Shown: piece by piece, positions 9,101 to 16,239 of the stretch
How the letters are laid out: each line of letters opens with the position of its first letter
Numbering within the stretch: position 1 is the first letter of the stretch
Virus record (IMG/VR): IMGVR_UViG_3300044699_000060
Location: 1-20,198 of that record
DNA length: 20,198 nucleotides
From: a virus
Reading direction: 5' to 3' (one strand)
Notes under the pieces: model-generated
Told to the model about the DNA's origin: nothing
The model's database searches: none
Seen by the model: the letters and a program-made list of their open reading frames with translations, nothing else
Made by a program: the position numbers and the translations under genes

Positions 9101-10613
9101 AGAACTGAAGACGGCTGGTGAATATACGCGTAGCGGGAACGATGTGCCGGGGTATCGAAAGGACAAGCAGGTATTCTTCGACCATCTGAAAGCTGTCTCA
9201 AATCGAATTGAGTTAGCGGATAGGTTTGGTTTGAAGGATACAGCGGACCCGAACTCCGTGGTGTCTCAGCTAATTAATCAAACTTCAAACCCGGAGCGAG
9301 CACGGGATATCATGGAAAGGGTATTAAGAGGTGGGCCACAGGGAACGGAATTAACAAGGTCCGCCGCGCACGGTGCGAGAACTTATGCAACCGGCGCGTT
9401 AATGCATCTCTCAGCTATTTCCAATTTGCTTGGCGGTGCATTGCCTGTGGTTGTACGCGGTAACATTGAAGAAGCAGGGAAGTCATTGTTCAAAGTCTTC
9501 AACAGTAATGCCCCTGAAATGCAATTCATGAAAGGCGTCAATCGCTTCAATGAATTCCAGTCAGGCGTTACCGAAGGAATGACATCGAACAAGTTTAACA
9601 AATGGTTTGGGATTGACTGGACGCAGAACCAAATCAACAAGTATGCGGGTTCGGTGGGACTTGGAACTGCGAAGTCTATGTTCCAAGAACTGAAGGCGAA
9701 TCCTACAAACAAGAAGCTTGAGTGGATGCTGAAGGATTTGGTGCATGAAGATGCATCGGTCTTACTTAAGCAAAACCAATTGACCGACCATCAATTGAAA
9801 CGCGCCGCGGTGCGGATGGTTGATATCACACAGGGCGTGATGCACAACGAGAAGTTACCCTATGCATGGGTGAGGAGTGGTCTAGGAACCATACCACAAA
9901 TCTTCATGCGTATTAACTTCCAAGTGACGAACGCACTGAAGGATGGAATTAAACAGGCACCGGTGAGTTCTCTGGCAAAGCTAGGAACGTTTGGCTTAGC
10001 GTTAGGCGAAGCCATCAACCTTGGCAAAGAGATTCCAAAGACGGCCGGCGAGGTAGGAATCAACTCACTTCAGCAAGCTTTAGGGTACGATGTTAAGGAT
10101 AAGGAGTTTGGTAAGACCTACCGTGAAAACATAGGATGGGGTGAGAAAGGTGCCGATGCATCGCGCTTCTACAATACGAAGCGATGGATGACTGCATTGA
10201 ATAAAGATGCGGGGAAGAACGACCATCTTGTTCACGCGGTGAATGCGCTTGAATCGTCGTTTGCTGGTGGGATGCCATTGAATTTGTTATCCGCACTGGC
10301 CGGTTCGATGTCAAAGGATTCGCGTGACCCCGGTGGTGAAGCGGTCAGTAATCTATTCGTAGCCGTCGATGAAGCTGGACAACTTCTCCAACAGGGAGCG
10401 AATGTAGTTGGAGAAACGGTTGCTGCACCGTTACGTGGTGAAACGCCTGACTATCGTGATGCCGCTAGATTTGTCACTCGTAGATTGCCATTAGTAGGCG
10501 GTGTACAAGCCGGCATCGTGCGTGGAATCGATTCGTCTAAGCAAGCCGCTAGGGCGGAAAAGAAGAGATTGAATCGTTCCATTTACGGTCGGCCTGAGGA
10601 ATTTAGTCGGTAA
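6147..10613 (+). CDS. Very large internal virion / DNA-ejection-type protein
   Basis: The 1488-residue product starts at ATG 6147, just after the previous stop; a GAGGATGAGGAG purine run at 6128-6139 serves as ribosome-binding site. It is the last + strand gene, ending at TAA 10611-10613 against the terminator. Residues about 85-200 are Ala/Gly-rich and hydrophobic (TAATAATFGAAAPLKGAVLA), as seen in ejection proteins that interact with membranes. Residues 200-700 are Pro/Arg-rich and variable. From about 860 it becomes helical, with MLEHGVVRDYWPRRFDG near 935-953; a Y-x-P-R element like this recurs in large phage internal and polyvalent proteins. Further on are a hydrophobic ATGALMHLSAISNLLGGALP segment and RMVDITQGVMHNEKLPYAW. 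Size and position resemble T7 gp16-type ejection proteins, but no transglycosylase motif was recognised. Confidence 0.65.
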   Translation: MADELEDFLNSGASTWSDYKSGRSNRPVAREEPGFIDRALKFYDETPWLGKKWLPDVEPYIQRGQEFLEPYIGKTAARVVSAYPRAQAMGADMLFGSPIDMLSTAATAATFGAAAPLKGAVLAARAPKVVRAIKGVGQAADALQAIRAGSGAVSELGKGNLGSAALQGGIAALSGYGATGHNPFARAAEPITEALPPATPSFIRSDAKFAGRPVTKALPDPNPANLPLRKAGPITSEMRDVVRKSYGPQTKFAPVDEAAQVITDPTRLLEGRVSDVAPSGSRPAVIGPKDASLMERAQRDLLAAGEEVNARNLERYRDVSDFRSRIQGRAAELGSPGGYEATVSAEQLLPPRARTDVATRPVAPGVANQIVPEAVEDVAKPVRFKTAKATYEALDDGTTINVGDEAAKPSSKTYYVAPEELPLLDKAKGKIRARDDGTIGLWYERGKVRGYMKHHKDGGFATPSAEPRVGYHPIEVFEDGTHRIGDEITEVESGTRLRPDQIEEPNLEDVAAEDAGDGITWRQDMSPVERYSYGADRKLDNKLKQQVRAQLNAFDRRVAKSTFTDSAERRSALVNSMAEKLNERQLAAAFEGRILDEALVRDIVAQRRAIGAQPEVNVPRIPPQDLTENIGPPNTMPPPGFAGRPVEGPTAQGPLYWNRNVEPPTIAEGIVEGAPTQPPQIFGSRQVMAETVGQREVPVRRWEKEVREALAAQGVTEPTQDMVDKILQTPKLLDKIVPRTSEFVPDVSRGFRPVTPPETRIDRLLPEKTPTVETGWKSPEVITDILNRARKNAPRDVFGDNDWQRAVDVARQLGHEDVGQAINRAGQYVKSQQSGMIAQGAKSLGLSMEDELKGLGPSGEKIVDLKRQANTDATIRFDDYTKGVADDVDALPQDRFEKVVDYLEGKPTAKLSAEEQNIAERMKEVLRRSGKDMDDRGMLEHGVVRDYWPRRFDGVPDKTVEDALRAQGLSSDEIARKIDFIRKQRELKTAGEYTRSGNDVPGYRKDKQVFFDHLKAVSNRIELADRFGLKDTADPNSVVSQLINQTSNPERARDIMERVLRGGPQGTELTRSAAHGARTYATGALMHLSAISNLLGGALPVVVRGNIEEAGKSLFKVFNSNAPEMQFMKGVNRFNEFQSGVTEGMTSNKFNKWFGIDWTQNQINKYAGSVGLGTAKSMFQELKANPTNKKLEWMLKDLVHEDASVLLKQNQLTDHQLKRAAVRMVDITQGVMHNEKLPYAWVRSGLGTIPQIFMRINFQVTNALKDGIKQAPVSSLAKLGTFGLALGEAINLGKEIPKTAGEVGINSLQQALGYDVKDKEFGKTYRENIGWGEKGADASRFYNTKRWMTALNKDAGKNDHLVHAVNALESSFAGGMPLNLLSALAGSMSKDSRDPGGEAVSNLFVAVDEAGQLLQQGANVVGETVAAPLRGETPDYRDAARFVTRRLPLVGGVQAGIVRGIDSSKQAARAEKKRLNRSIYGRPEEFSR

Positions 10614-10615
10614 TT

Positions 10616-10651
10616 AAAAGGGCATCGGGGCTTATGTTCCGATGCCCTTTT
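10616..10651. terminator. Bidirectional rho-independent terminator between convergent arms
   Basis: AAAAGGGCATCGG (10616-10628) and CCGATGCCCTTTT (10639-10651) form a perfect 13-bp stem around a 10-base loop. The + strand reads into TTTTGTTTT and the - strand into TTTTAATTA, so it can stop transcripts from both directions. It lies between the + strand stop at 10613 and the - strand stop at 10656, exactly where the two gene arms meet. Confidence 0.93.
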
Positions 10652-10655
10652 GTTT

Positions 10656-11861
10656 TCAGTTATACTTGAGCACACGACCCGGCTCAGTATTCTTTCGGTA
10701 TTCGGTGATAACGTGGTCTTGGAGAACGTAATACATATCCTTCCCTACGTCTTCCTCACGTACCACGTTTGCTTCCTTTAGTGTATCCATCACTCGAGTG
10801 AGTTCGAACGCATCCATATGACGCCATAGTTTCCGCAAGAGCACGATGCGCTGCATCTGAAAGTTCTCCGACTTGAGCAACGTTTCAAGCACGATGGCCG
10901 TCTGTTTGGCAATCGGAGTTGTCGTTGCACCGGGAGAATTGTTTGTGACGACCTGTGCGTTCGTCATACAGGTTGAACACATCGCAATAGCTTCTTGAAT
11001 ATCATCAATTGTCAGGAGCATGTCTGTGCCTCTTGACATTGATATCAGCATCGCAACTTTCAATACCGTATCAGGGAATCGATTCGCGGTGCCGGTGATG
11101 TCGTCATTGTCTGGTTCGTATTCATTGTACCACGCTTCATAGAACTCGTCGGCGCCAGGGTAGTATTGGAATTCACCCGTAAGTGTTGATATCGTTCTGA
11201 GGTATTCAGATAGTCCCTCGTAATCAATCGTATTCGGTGTCTTGTATACAAGTGAATTCTTTCGGTTTCGTTTGTTCTCTGACACCATGAGCGTACGAGC
11301 AATAAAACCACCCATGATGTCACGCTGACCAATGACAGCATGAAGATGAATCTCGTTACTAGCACCAAGCATAGTAAGGTAAACATTGCGAAGGATTGAT
11401 TTACCGGATTTGAGTAGATTGGTATGTGTGTCTTTGTACTGAGAATCATAAAGGTCTGTTAGAATAGTTAGTGCTTGTGGGTCTTCTAGAATCGATTGTG
11501 AAAACTCGCCACTCACAATGAATGCCGTAGCATCCTTCGACATCGTGCCATCTTTATTCATTGTTTGATGGCCGAGATTCTCGATGATTGCCTGAATTGA
11601 AGACCTTCCGGCAATCACCTTGGTGACATTCATATCCGTGACGAGCTTCTCTGCTATCTTAATTGGTAGACCCTTCTTAATTCCGGAAGGGCCTATCAAC
11701 ATAATGTAGACATTTGGATACAGCTTATAAGCTCCCCCTCTATCGAGCCATACGTTTCGTTTCACGACCGCCGACAAGACACCTAAACCCGCGAAATAAA
11801 AATATCGCCTCGGGCTTTCGAGGTCTTGCGTTTGCGACATGAGGTCGGTCAACCAACTCAT
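10656..11861 (-). CDS. DUF3987-type replicative helicase / primase-helicase ATPase
   Basis: The 401-residue product is intact. VYIMLIGPSGIKKGLP (about residues 51-66) is a variant P-loop in which the usual GKS/T is KKG. It is followed by an acidic strand ending in an SGEFSQSIL motif, a YDSQYK segment, an NVYLTMLGASNE strand and GGFIARTLMVSE. This series matches the DUF3987 family of P-loop proteins, which in phages usually stands in for the replicative helicase next to a PolA-type polymerase. The C-terminal 100 residues look like a winged-helix domain (IVLLRKLWRHMDAFELTRVM). The ATG at 11861 overlaps the polymerase TGA (ATGA), so the two are coupled. The helicase role is inferred from family and context. 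Confidence 0.75.
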   Translation of the reverse strand: MSWLTDLMSQTQDLESPRRYFYFAGLGVLSAVVKRNVWLDRGGAYKLYPNVYIMLIGPSGIKKGLPIKIAEKLVTDMNVTKVIAGRSSIQAIIENLGHQTMNKDGTMSKDATAFIVSGEFSQSILEDPQALTILTDLYDSQYKDTHTNLLKSGKSILRNVYLTMLGASNEIHLHAVIGQRDIMGGFIARTLMVSENKRNRKNSLVYKTPNTIDYEGLSEYLRTISTLTGEFQYYPGADEFYEAWYNEYEPDNDDITGTANRFPDTVLKVAMLISMSRGTDMLLTIDDIQEAIAMCSTCMTNAQVVTNNSPGATTTPIAKQTAIVLETLLKSENFQMQRIVLLRKLWRHMDAFELTRVMDTLKEANVVREEDVGKDMYYVLQDHVITEYRKNTEPGRVLKYN

Positions 11862-12750
11862 GATATCTTATATTCAATCAAATCATGGAGATTCTTTTCA
11901 CCAATTTCAAACTCGGCGGGGATGGTGAGGGTGCCCCGTGGAATCGAACAGCCCGAGAAATCAATGGGCATTTCCAATCCTTCCTTAAATACTCTGGCGT
12001 ATGCGTTTACCTCTTGTACAGGGACCAATGCGCCAAACGCATCGTGCTTCTCCATCACGATTCGGCAGTCTGGAATTTCATACTTAACGTGCAGCATCGC
12101 ACGCTTTGTTGTGTCTCCTACGGTTGATTGGGGAATCATTGCGTAGGCTTCCTTAAACATCTGGTCGCCCCATCGTCCGCTAAACTGTCGCTTGCGGCCG
12201 AAAGGCGTAGTCAACGTTCTCTCATTAGCTGCTAACGCATCTTGCACTGACGTGTGGAACACAGAGCGTATCTTCGGATTAGCTGCATGGAAACGTTCAA
12301 GAATCTGACCCGCTTTGTATTCTGAAACGTGCAGGTCGATACCATATTTCGCAGCATCCGTGTTGAAAGTTACCATCGCACGATGCTTGCCCATATCGTA
12401 TGAGCCTGCGTGGCGCGATGTCTTACCTAAGAATCTCTCGGGCGAGCCTTTCCTTATTACGAAGTCGTCGCCCAACGAGAGTACGATGCGCGCCGTCTTT
12501 GCGTGCTTATCGATTACACCGTACTCTGCCAAACCTTCGTAATCTTCCGCCAACAAATCAACGACTCGCGCTTCGGCTTGTGATAGGTCCGCCTCTAAAT
12601 AAACGTATCCTTTGTCCACTACGAGCATTGAGAGAATGTCGGCCCCGATTTCGGAATGCTTTGTTATCGTTTGAAAGGCAAGTCCAATTGGCTCAGGTCT
12701 TGAAGGAGGTTTAAGAGTTTGAGTCGAAGTTCTTCCTGTCTCGGTTCCCA
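11858..12750 (-). CDS. polA: Family A DNA polymerase, polymerase-domain fragment
   Basis: C-terminal frame segment of the polymerase gene (whole gene 11858-13731). It starts coherently at GTETGRTSTQTLKPPSRP, the TGR-containing thumb/palm entry of PolA proteins. Motif A is DLSQAEARVV, motif B is the RFLGKTSRHAGSYDMGKHRA stretch, and further on TPFGRKRQF and the O-helix-distal QSTVGDTTKRAM are visible. Motif C reads MEKHDAFGALVP, with HDA where bacterial Pol I has HDE. It synthesises phage DNA. The link to the upstream exonuclease segment needs removal of one G from GGG (12747-12749): GTT-GGG-AAC becomes GTT-GGA-ACC and restores YQIVGTETGR. The ORF also extends upstream to 13006 in this frame, but that part is incoherent. 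Confidence 0.88.
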
Positions 12751-13731
12751 ACAATTTGATAAGACGTTCTGTACCGTCCGTCATAGTCTGGACAAGCGTT
12801 AATGTAAGTCCCAAGGGTCTTTCGAATAGTACGGCCCCTAAGAATTCGGTCAATAATCGGAACGACCTTGGGCTTCCGTTCTCCATGATTAGCCTGTAAA
12901 GCGACAAGAACCTCCTCTCCAGTTCCATCGCGGGCTGGGAGCTTAAGTTCATTGTATATGAGTTGTCCAATTTGTTTTGGGCTTGCGACGTTGATGGGGT
13001 GTCCAATTAAGTCCTCCAATATCATTTGGTTTTCTTGGTTCAATACCTCGTACTTCGCTGACAATGCGGACCGCATCTCAAAGTCACACTGAATACCCTG
13101 ACGTTCGATGTCCAAGTAAAGTGCGTGTAGGTGATGTACAAAGTTATAATAAAAATCTCTAACGCCAAAATCGTTGAGTTCCCTATCGAGTGTTTCGAAT
13201 ATCTCATACGTTACCGCACAGTCCTTTGCGTTATACAAGTACAAGCGGTCGGCTGAGTCTTTCTTCGGATTGAATTCCTTGCCTTCAAGTTTGTAGTATG
13301 GCTCTCGCGTGTGTATGGAGGCTAAGAAAGCTAGACCCTTTGGAAGTTCAGGATACCGCGTATGCGACATGAGCATCGTATCCGCGTGTAGATTCGGTAT
13401 CCTGAAACCTAGTTGCCTTAGCTTTGATTCGTCAAACTTCCAATTCTGTCCGATGATAGCTTTATTCCGAAGGAGGATGTCGGAGATTTTCCAGAATTCT
13501 GCAAGTTCTCTTGGCGCGTAATTACCAAATCGAACTCCCCACAATTCATTGAAGAGAGGAATTGAGATAGCTTCGTGACTACTTGCTGCAAATCCGAGAC
13601 AAATTCGGGATGGACTTGTGTGTTTCAATGTCTGACGCCAGTAAAGGCTTACCTTTCCATCGGTCGAGGAAGCGATAAAGTTGAGCGGAATCTCTGATAA
13701 CAACGAGGTTTCGATGGGGATTGGTGTCCAT
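12711..13731 (-). CDS. polA: Family A DNA polymerase, N-terminal 3'-5' exonuclease fragment
   Basis: The real start is ATG 13731, one base after a UDG-region TAA, giving MDTNPHRNLVVIRDSAQLYR, then KPLLASDIETHK, which carries the Exo I acidic pair D-x-E. Around CCC 13607-13609 the frame changes; dropping one C gives DIETHKSIRICLGFAASS. After that GQNWKFDESKLRQLGF supplies Exo II, DTMLMSHTRYPELPKGL follows as expected, and YNAKDCAVTYE supplies Exo III. The domain is therefore a complete DnaQ-like proofreading exonuclease as found in PolA proteins. The helical linker then runs to YQIVG before the second frame change at 12747-12749. The uncorrected ORF starts at a TTG at 13703, which would lose the Exo I motif. 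Confidence 0.85.
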
Positions 13732-14258
13732 TTATTTCTTCGGCCAATCTGCGGACGTCGAATTCAGCAATGGATTTATCGATAATGGAATCAGAACGGA
13801 GAATGTACGCGGGGTGATAGGTGGCGATGACTCGTTTGTTAACCGGTCAGAGTGCAGAATACTTCCACGCCATTGCGTGATTCCAGTATTTCCAGTGAGA
13901 GCTTGTAAGGCGACATTGCCAACGGCGAGGATGATTTTAGGATTAACTGTTTTGAGTTCTTGGATGAGGTATTCTTTATATCCATCGTAGTTCCTGACTC
14001 CCTTAATATCGTAGACTGGCTTGTGATTCTTAATCGTGCGCGGAGGCTCGGTCTTAACAACATTTGTTACCCAGCATTCTGAGCGAGTGATTCCGCCTTG
14101 TTGCAATAACTGATTTAGTAAGTGCCCCGATGGCCCGACGAATGGACGGCCAACCTTTTGTTCTTCGGAGCCGGTGCTTCGCCAACGATAGCGATGTCGG
14201 CGTTTGCGTTCCCCTCCCCAGGGACATCAATTTGAATATCAAAAGCCGCCACGCTCAT
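13649..14258 (-). CDS. Uracil-DNA glycosylase, family 4/5-like (frame broken twice)
   Basis: Start ATG 14258 has AAGGA 11 bases upstream. Reconstructed motifs are, in order, ADIAIVGEAPGSEEQKVGRP (GEAPG active-site loop), FVGPSGHLLNQLL, CWVTNVVKTEPP, KIILAVGNVALQALTG, WRGSILHS and VIATYHPAYILR (the HP-containing leucine-loop motif). This is the signature series of the COG1573-type glycosylases that remove uracil from DNA. A missing G at 14171-14172 separates the first block, and another at 13843-13844 separates the HP motif. In the restored frame the protein reaches TAA 13649-13651, overlapping the polymerase start by 83 bases; in the uncorrected frame it stops at 13732. In phages such enzymes sit beside the polymerase for repair or to police uracil. 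Confidence 0.82.
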
Positions 14259-14621
14259 CTTGTTTCATTCCTTCATGTCGTCGGATTTCCCTATCATTCA
14301 GTCTTGGTGCCGGTACTTTCACGTCATTGCTCGACAGAAAGTGTGCGTATCTAATGATACAATAGACCGCACGGTCTAGCAACGTATCTTCGATGATTCA
14401 CACGTTGCTGGCTTGTTATTGTTTTCTAGATTCTGACGACGTGCTTCCTTCGTACCAATCAAAGATTCGATTGCTTGTGAGACTGTGATTCCTGCATGTT
14501 TGGCTGAGTCTTCAAAGTTTCCGAATTCACGATGGTCGGTGTAGTCATGCGCTTTAGCTTCGTGTAGTTTCACGATGCGCTCAATCGCACCCATGAATGC
14601 TGACCGCTCTGTTGGCACCAT
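14239..14621 (-). CDS. DUF1599-like small phage protein (frame broken once)
   Basis: ATG 14621 follows an AGGAGAG ribosome-binding site. The N-terminal part reads IERIVKLHEAKAHDYTDHRE, then FGNFEDSAKHAGITVSQAIE and SLIGTKEARRQNL. After a frame change near 14395 the other frame gives ESIEDTLLDRAVYCIIRYAH and ends at TGA 14239-14241. The layout (HE-x-K-x-x-D-Y, F-x-NF, then E-S-x-x-D-T-L-L-D-x-A-x-Y-x-I-I) is that of the DUF1599/nucleotide-modification-associated group, whose biochemical role is poorly known. It overlaps the UDG start by 20 bases, suggesting coupling. Without correction it ends as an 81-residue fragment. Confidence 0.6.
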
Positions 14622-15019
14622 TAATCTCTCCTACGAACTTGATGTAGCTTCTGTTTCCATTGTCGTTCCTAATTATAATCATGCACGATGGACACGTTTG
14701 ATTCGCTTGTCGATGGTGTATTTCACTCGACCTTGTAGGAATCTTAGGTCCACGTTTAACATCGTCATCTTGCGATGCGTGAATGCCTTACTAAACCATT
14801 CGGTTGAGGTGTCAGCGGGTAAGAATAAAACAACGAGTTCAGCCTTCGCTTGTAATGCTTTATTAATCAGTAGTTCGGGAACGCCTTGTTTCACCGGGGT
14901 GGGAGATGAATGAGGATACGACCTTCATCGAGTGGGTGAAAGAGTGAGTTGGAATCATGAAATTCTAATGTGAAATCAAACTCCTTCTGCAACTCCGCGT
15001 GCAATTTCGGTGGGAGCAT
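14581..15019 (-). CDS. Dam-like DNA adenine methylase-fold protein, motif IV degenerate
   Basis: ATG 15019 has GGAG at 15026-15029, spacing 6. The protein begins MLPPKLHAELQKEFDFTLEF, matching the W-x-TP-x-x-LF-x-x-L-x-x-EF-x-FTLD opening of phage Dam-type (PF05869-like) methylases. A missing G at 14894-14895 then joins GRILIHLPPR to VKQGVPELLINKA. ELVVLFLPADTSTEWF and LRFLQGRVKY are the family's later core strands. A further change near 14693 may extend it to CPSCMIIIRNDNGN and a stop at 14581; otherwise it stops at TGA 14679-14681. Where the family has N/DPPY the reconstruction shows LPPR, so it may lack methyltransfer activity, unless another sequence error lies there. Confidence 0.55.
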
Positions 15020-15064
15020 TTGGTACTCCAAGTGCCGTTCTGTGTAAGCAACGGCCCAAATCTT

Positions 15065-15425
15065 TTAGAAGCCTTTGGTCTTGAGGAAATCGGCGAGCGA
15101 AATCGTATCCTTATGATTCGCTAGCCAATCGTCCGTCGCAGCCTGAACACGAATTCCTAATTCTTGTTCTTCTGCCTCGTCATCTTCCTCATCATCTTCA
15201 TCATCTTCTTCTGGCTCGATATCCTCATCGTCTTCAGAATCATCCTCATCGTCCTCGTCCTCGTCCTCATCTTCGGCGAGGATTTCGGTTTCGGATTCAT
15301 CTTCGTCTTCGTCGTCGTCGATGTCGTTCTCAAGTTCCAATGTATCAGGGAGCATCTGGGGTTCGATTCCCAGAACTTGAGCTACTTGCTTCCTTCTCGC
15401 CCGGTTTGAACGTGTGCTTGGTCAT
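15065..15425 (-). CDS. Highly acidic protein, possible DNA mimic
   Basis: The core, from ATG 15355, is 96 residues with a central stretch that is almost only Asp and Glu (about 50 residues), ended by a short ordered tail, RVQAATDDWLANHKDTISLA. A better N-terminus is ATG 15425 with a GAGAGGG site: MTKHTFKPGEK, then after dropping one G of GG 15392-15393, KQVAQVLGIEPQMLPDTLEL. This gives about 120 residues. The function is not known. Such acidity is seen in DNA-mimic proteins and in phage-encoded inhibitors of DNA-binding enzymes, but no family was recognised, so this is only a possibility. It lies directly downstream of a small helical protein. Confidence 0.6.
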
Positions 15426-15574
15426 TATCCCTCTCGCGTAGCCAACGATATTTATGTTCGACAGTCGATGCTTGATGCGACAAACGAATAGCAAAGTCTT
15501 CCGCTTCCTTTGCCATCTCTCGCAACTCAGCAACGTGCGCTTGAACTGCTAGCTTTTAATCCGAGTTCGTCCAT
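15382..15574 (-). CDS. Small helical protein of unknown function
   Basis: Reconstructed from ATG 15574: MDELGLKLAVQAHVAELREM, then AKEAEDFAIRLSHQASTVEH and KYRWLRERDNDQ. Removing one A from AAAA at 15554-15557 joins the start to the rest; otherwise only a fragment from an internal ATG (15516) remains. It is about 63 residues, amphipathic and probably all alpha-helical, ending at TAG 15382-15384. The 3' end overlaps the start of the acidic gene. If the extra G at 15392-15393 is also an error, the real stop would move to about 15345. No family was recognised. Confidence 0.45.
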
Positions 15575-15606
15575 CGCATTGGGTGTATCCCAATCCAACA
15601 AATAAG

Positions 15607-15690
15607 TGCAGGCGAAGGGAATCGAACCCTTATGATATTTCTATCCATGGATTTTAAGTCCATTGCGTCTGCCAGTTCCGCCACGCCTGC
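15607..15690 (-). tRNA. tRNA-Leu (anticodon UAA)
   Basis: On the - strand the 7-bp acceptor GCAGGCG/CGCCTGC closes the fold, with discriminator A at 15607. The D-arm region is TGGCGGAACTGGCAGACGC. The anticodon arm ATGGA/TCCAT holds loop CTTAAAA, giving anticodon UAA. A long variable arm (GATA-GAAA-TATC) marks a class II tRNA, and the T arm is AAGGG-TTCGATT-CCCTT. No CCA is encoded. A class II tRNA with UAA reads UUA/UUG leucine codons. It lies within the early gene arm between the SSB-like and small helical genes. Confidence 0.95.
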
Positions 15691-15699
15691 GATTAAGTT

Positions 15700-15724
15700 G
15701 TCCCGAATCTCCACCGCTCGGGAC
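15700..15724. repeat. Perfect 7-bp inverted repeat beside tRNA-Leu
   Basis: GTCCCGA (15700-15706) and TCGGGAC (15718-15724) form a GC-rich hairpin with an 11-base loop, 9 bases upstream of the tRNA in the - strand direction. No T-run follows on the - strand, so it is not a typical terminator. It could be a processing site, an attenuator or a remnant structured RNA. The palindrome CCACACGGTGTGG lies next to it at 15724-15736. Confidence 0.6.
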
Positions 15725-15738
15725 CACACGGTGTGGGA

Positions 15739-15772
15739 GTTAGTATTACGGAGTCACCCTTATAATACTAAC
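15739..15772. repeat. 10-bp perfect inverted repeat in the SSB-tRNA intergenic region
   Basis: GTTAGTATTA (15739-15748) and TAATACTAAC (15763-15772) are exact reverse complements around a 14-base loop; outside them GG/CC can extend the pairing past a bulged A. It is 15 bases downstream of the SSB-like stop at 15787. There is no U-tract. The function is unknown; a transcript-end stabiliser or cleavage site is possible. Confidence 0.6.
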
Positions 15773-15786
15773 CCGGAGATTGTGGA

Positions 15787-16187
15787 CTACGCGTTGTCAG
15801 GAGTCCAATCAATCGGGCGCCAGCCGAGCACCTGATTCGTAGGACGGTTGTTGTACGTACCAGGGCCGAGGCAAACGAAAACTTCCTGCCCCTTGAATTC
15901 CTCAAACCGCACGACACCGCCATCCTTTTCGAGATTAACGTGCATCGCCTTGAGGAAATCGAATGCCAGTCCCGGCCATTCCTCAGGGAACGTCTGGTCG
16001 AAAACCAATCCCTGATACTCGTTACCCGGCTCCTCAACCTTCACCGTGATAACGTGATTGATGGAACCGCTACGCTTCTCGGACTTCGCAACCTTTTCCT
16101 GATAGTTGGTAATCCGAACCGGCAACCAAGTGGGCGCCTCAACCAAGCGAGTGCAGCGATGTCTTCCTTCGAATACGTGAATGCCAT
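15787..16187 (-). CDS. Probable phage ssDNA-binding protein, DUF669-like (frame broken once)
   Basis: ATG 16187 has AGGA at 16195-16198, spacing 7. The product begins MAFTYSKEDIAALAW; adding one G at 16143-16144 continues it as VEAPTWLPVRITNYQEK. The middle (SINHVITVKVEEPGNEYQG) and the end (EEFKGQEVFVCLGPGTYNNR, then PTNQVLGWRPI) give a series of strands with a loop, as in small OB-fold phage proteins of the DUF669 group that follow Sak4-like ATPases. It is about 133 residues and directly downstream of such an ATPase. A single-strand annealing or SSB role is inferred from neighbour and fold pattern, not from a diagnostic motif. Confidence 0.55.
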
Positions 16188-16239
16188 GATTTTTCCTGTT
16201 TGCCTTTTACACGATGGTGGAACGTACCATTTAGCCATG

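Noticed and set aside
14363-14378. Perfect palindrome TAGACCG-CA-CGGTCTA, operator-like
   Set aside because: It lies inside the reconstructed coding region of the DUF1599-like gene, the 2-base centre is too short for a hairpin, and no promoter is apparent nearby; a chance palindrome is plausible.
15164-15409. + strand ORF rich in Phe/Ile/Val (looks like a membrane protein)
   Set aside because: It is the reverse complement of the Asp/Glu-rich codons of the acidic protein; hydrophobicity is a codon artefact.
15607-15690. tRNA-Leu as a prophage attachment site
   Set aside because: No integrase and no repeated tRNA 3' end are seen in the window.
15693-15780. A second tRNA or tmRNA beside tRNA-Leu
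   Set aside because: I could not form a cloverleaf with proper D, anticodon and T arms; only isolated hairpins fit.
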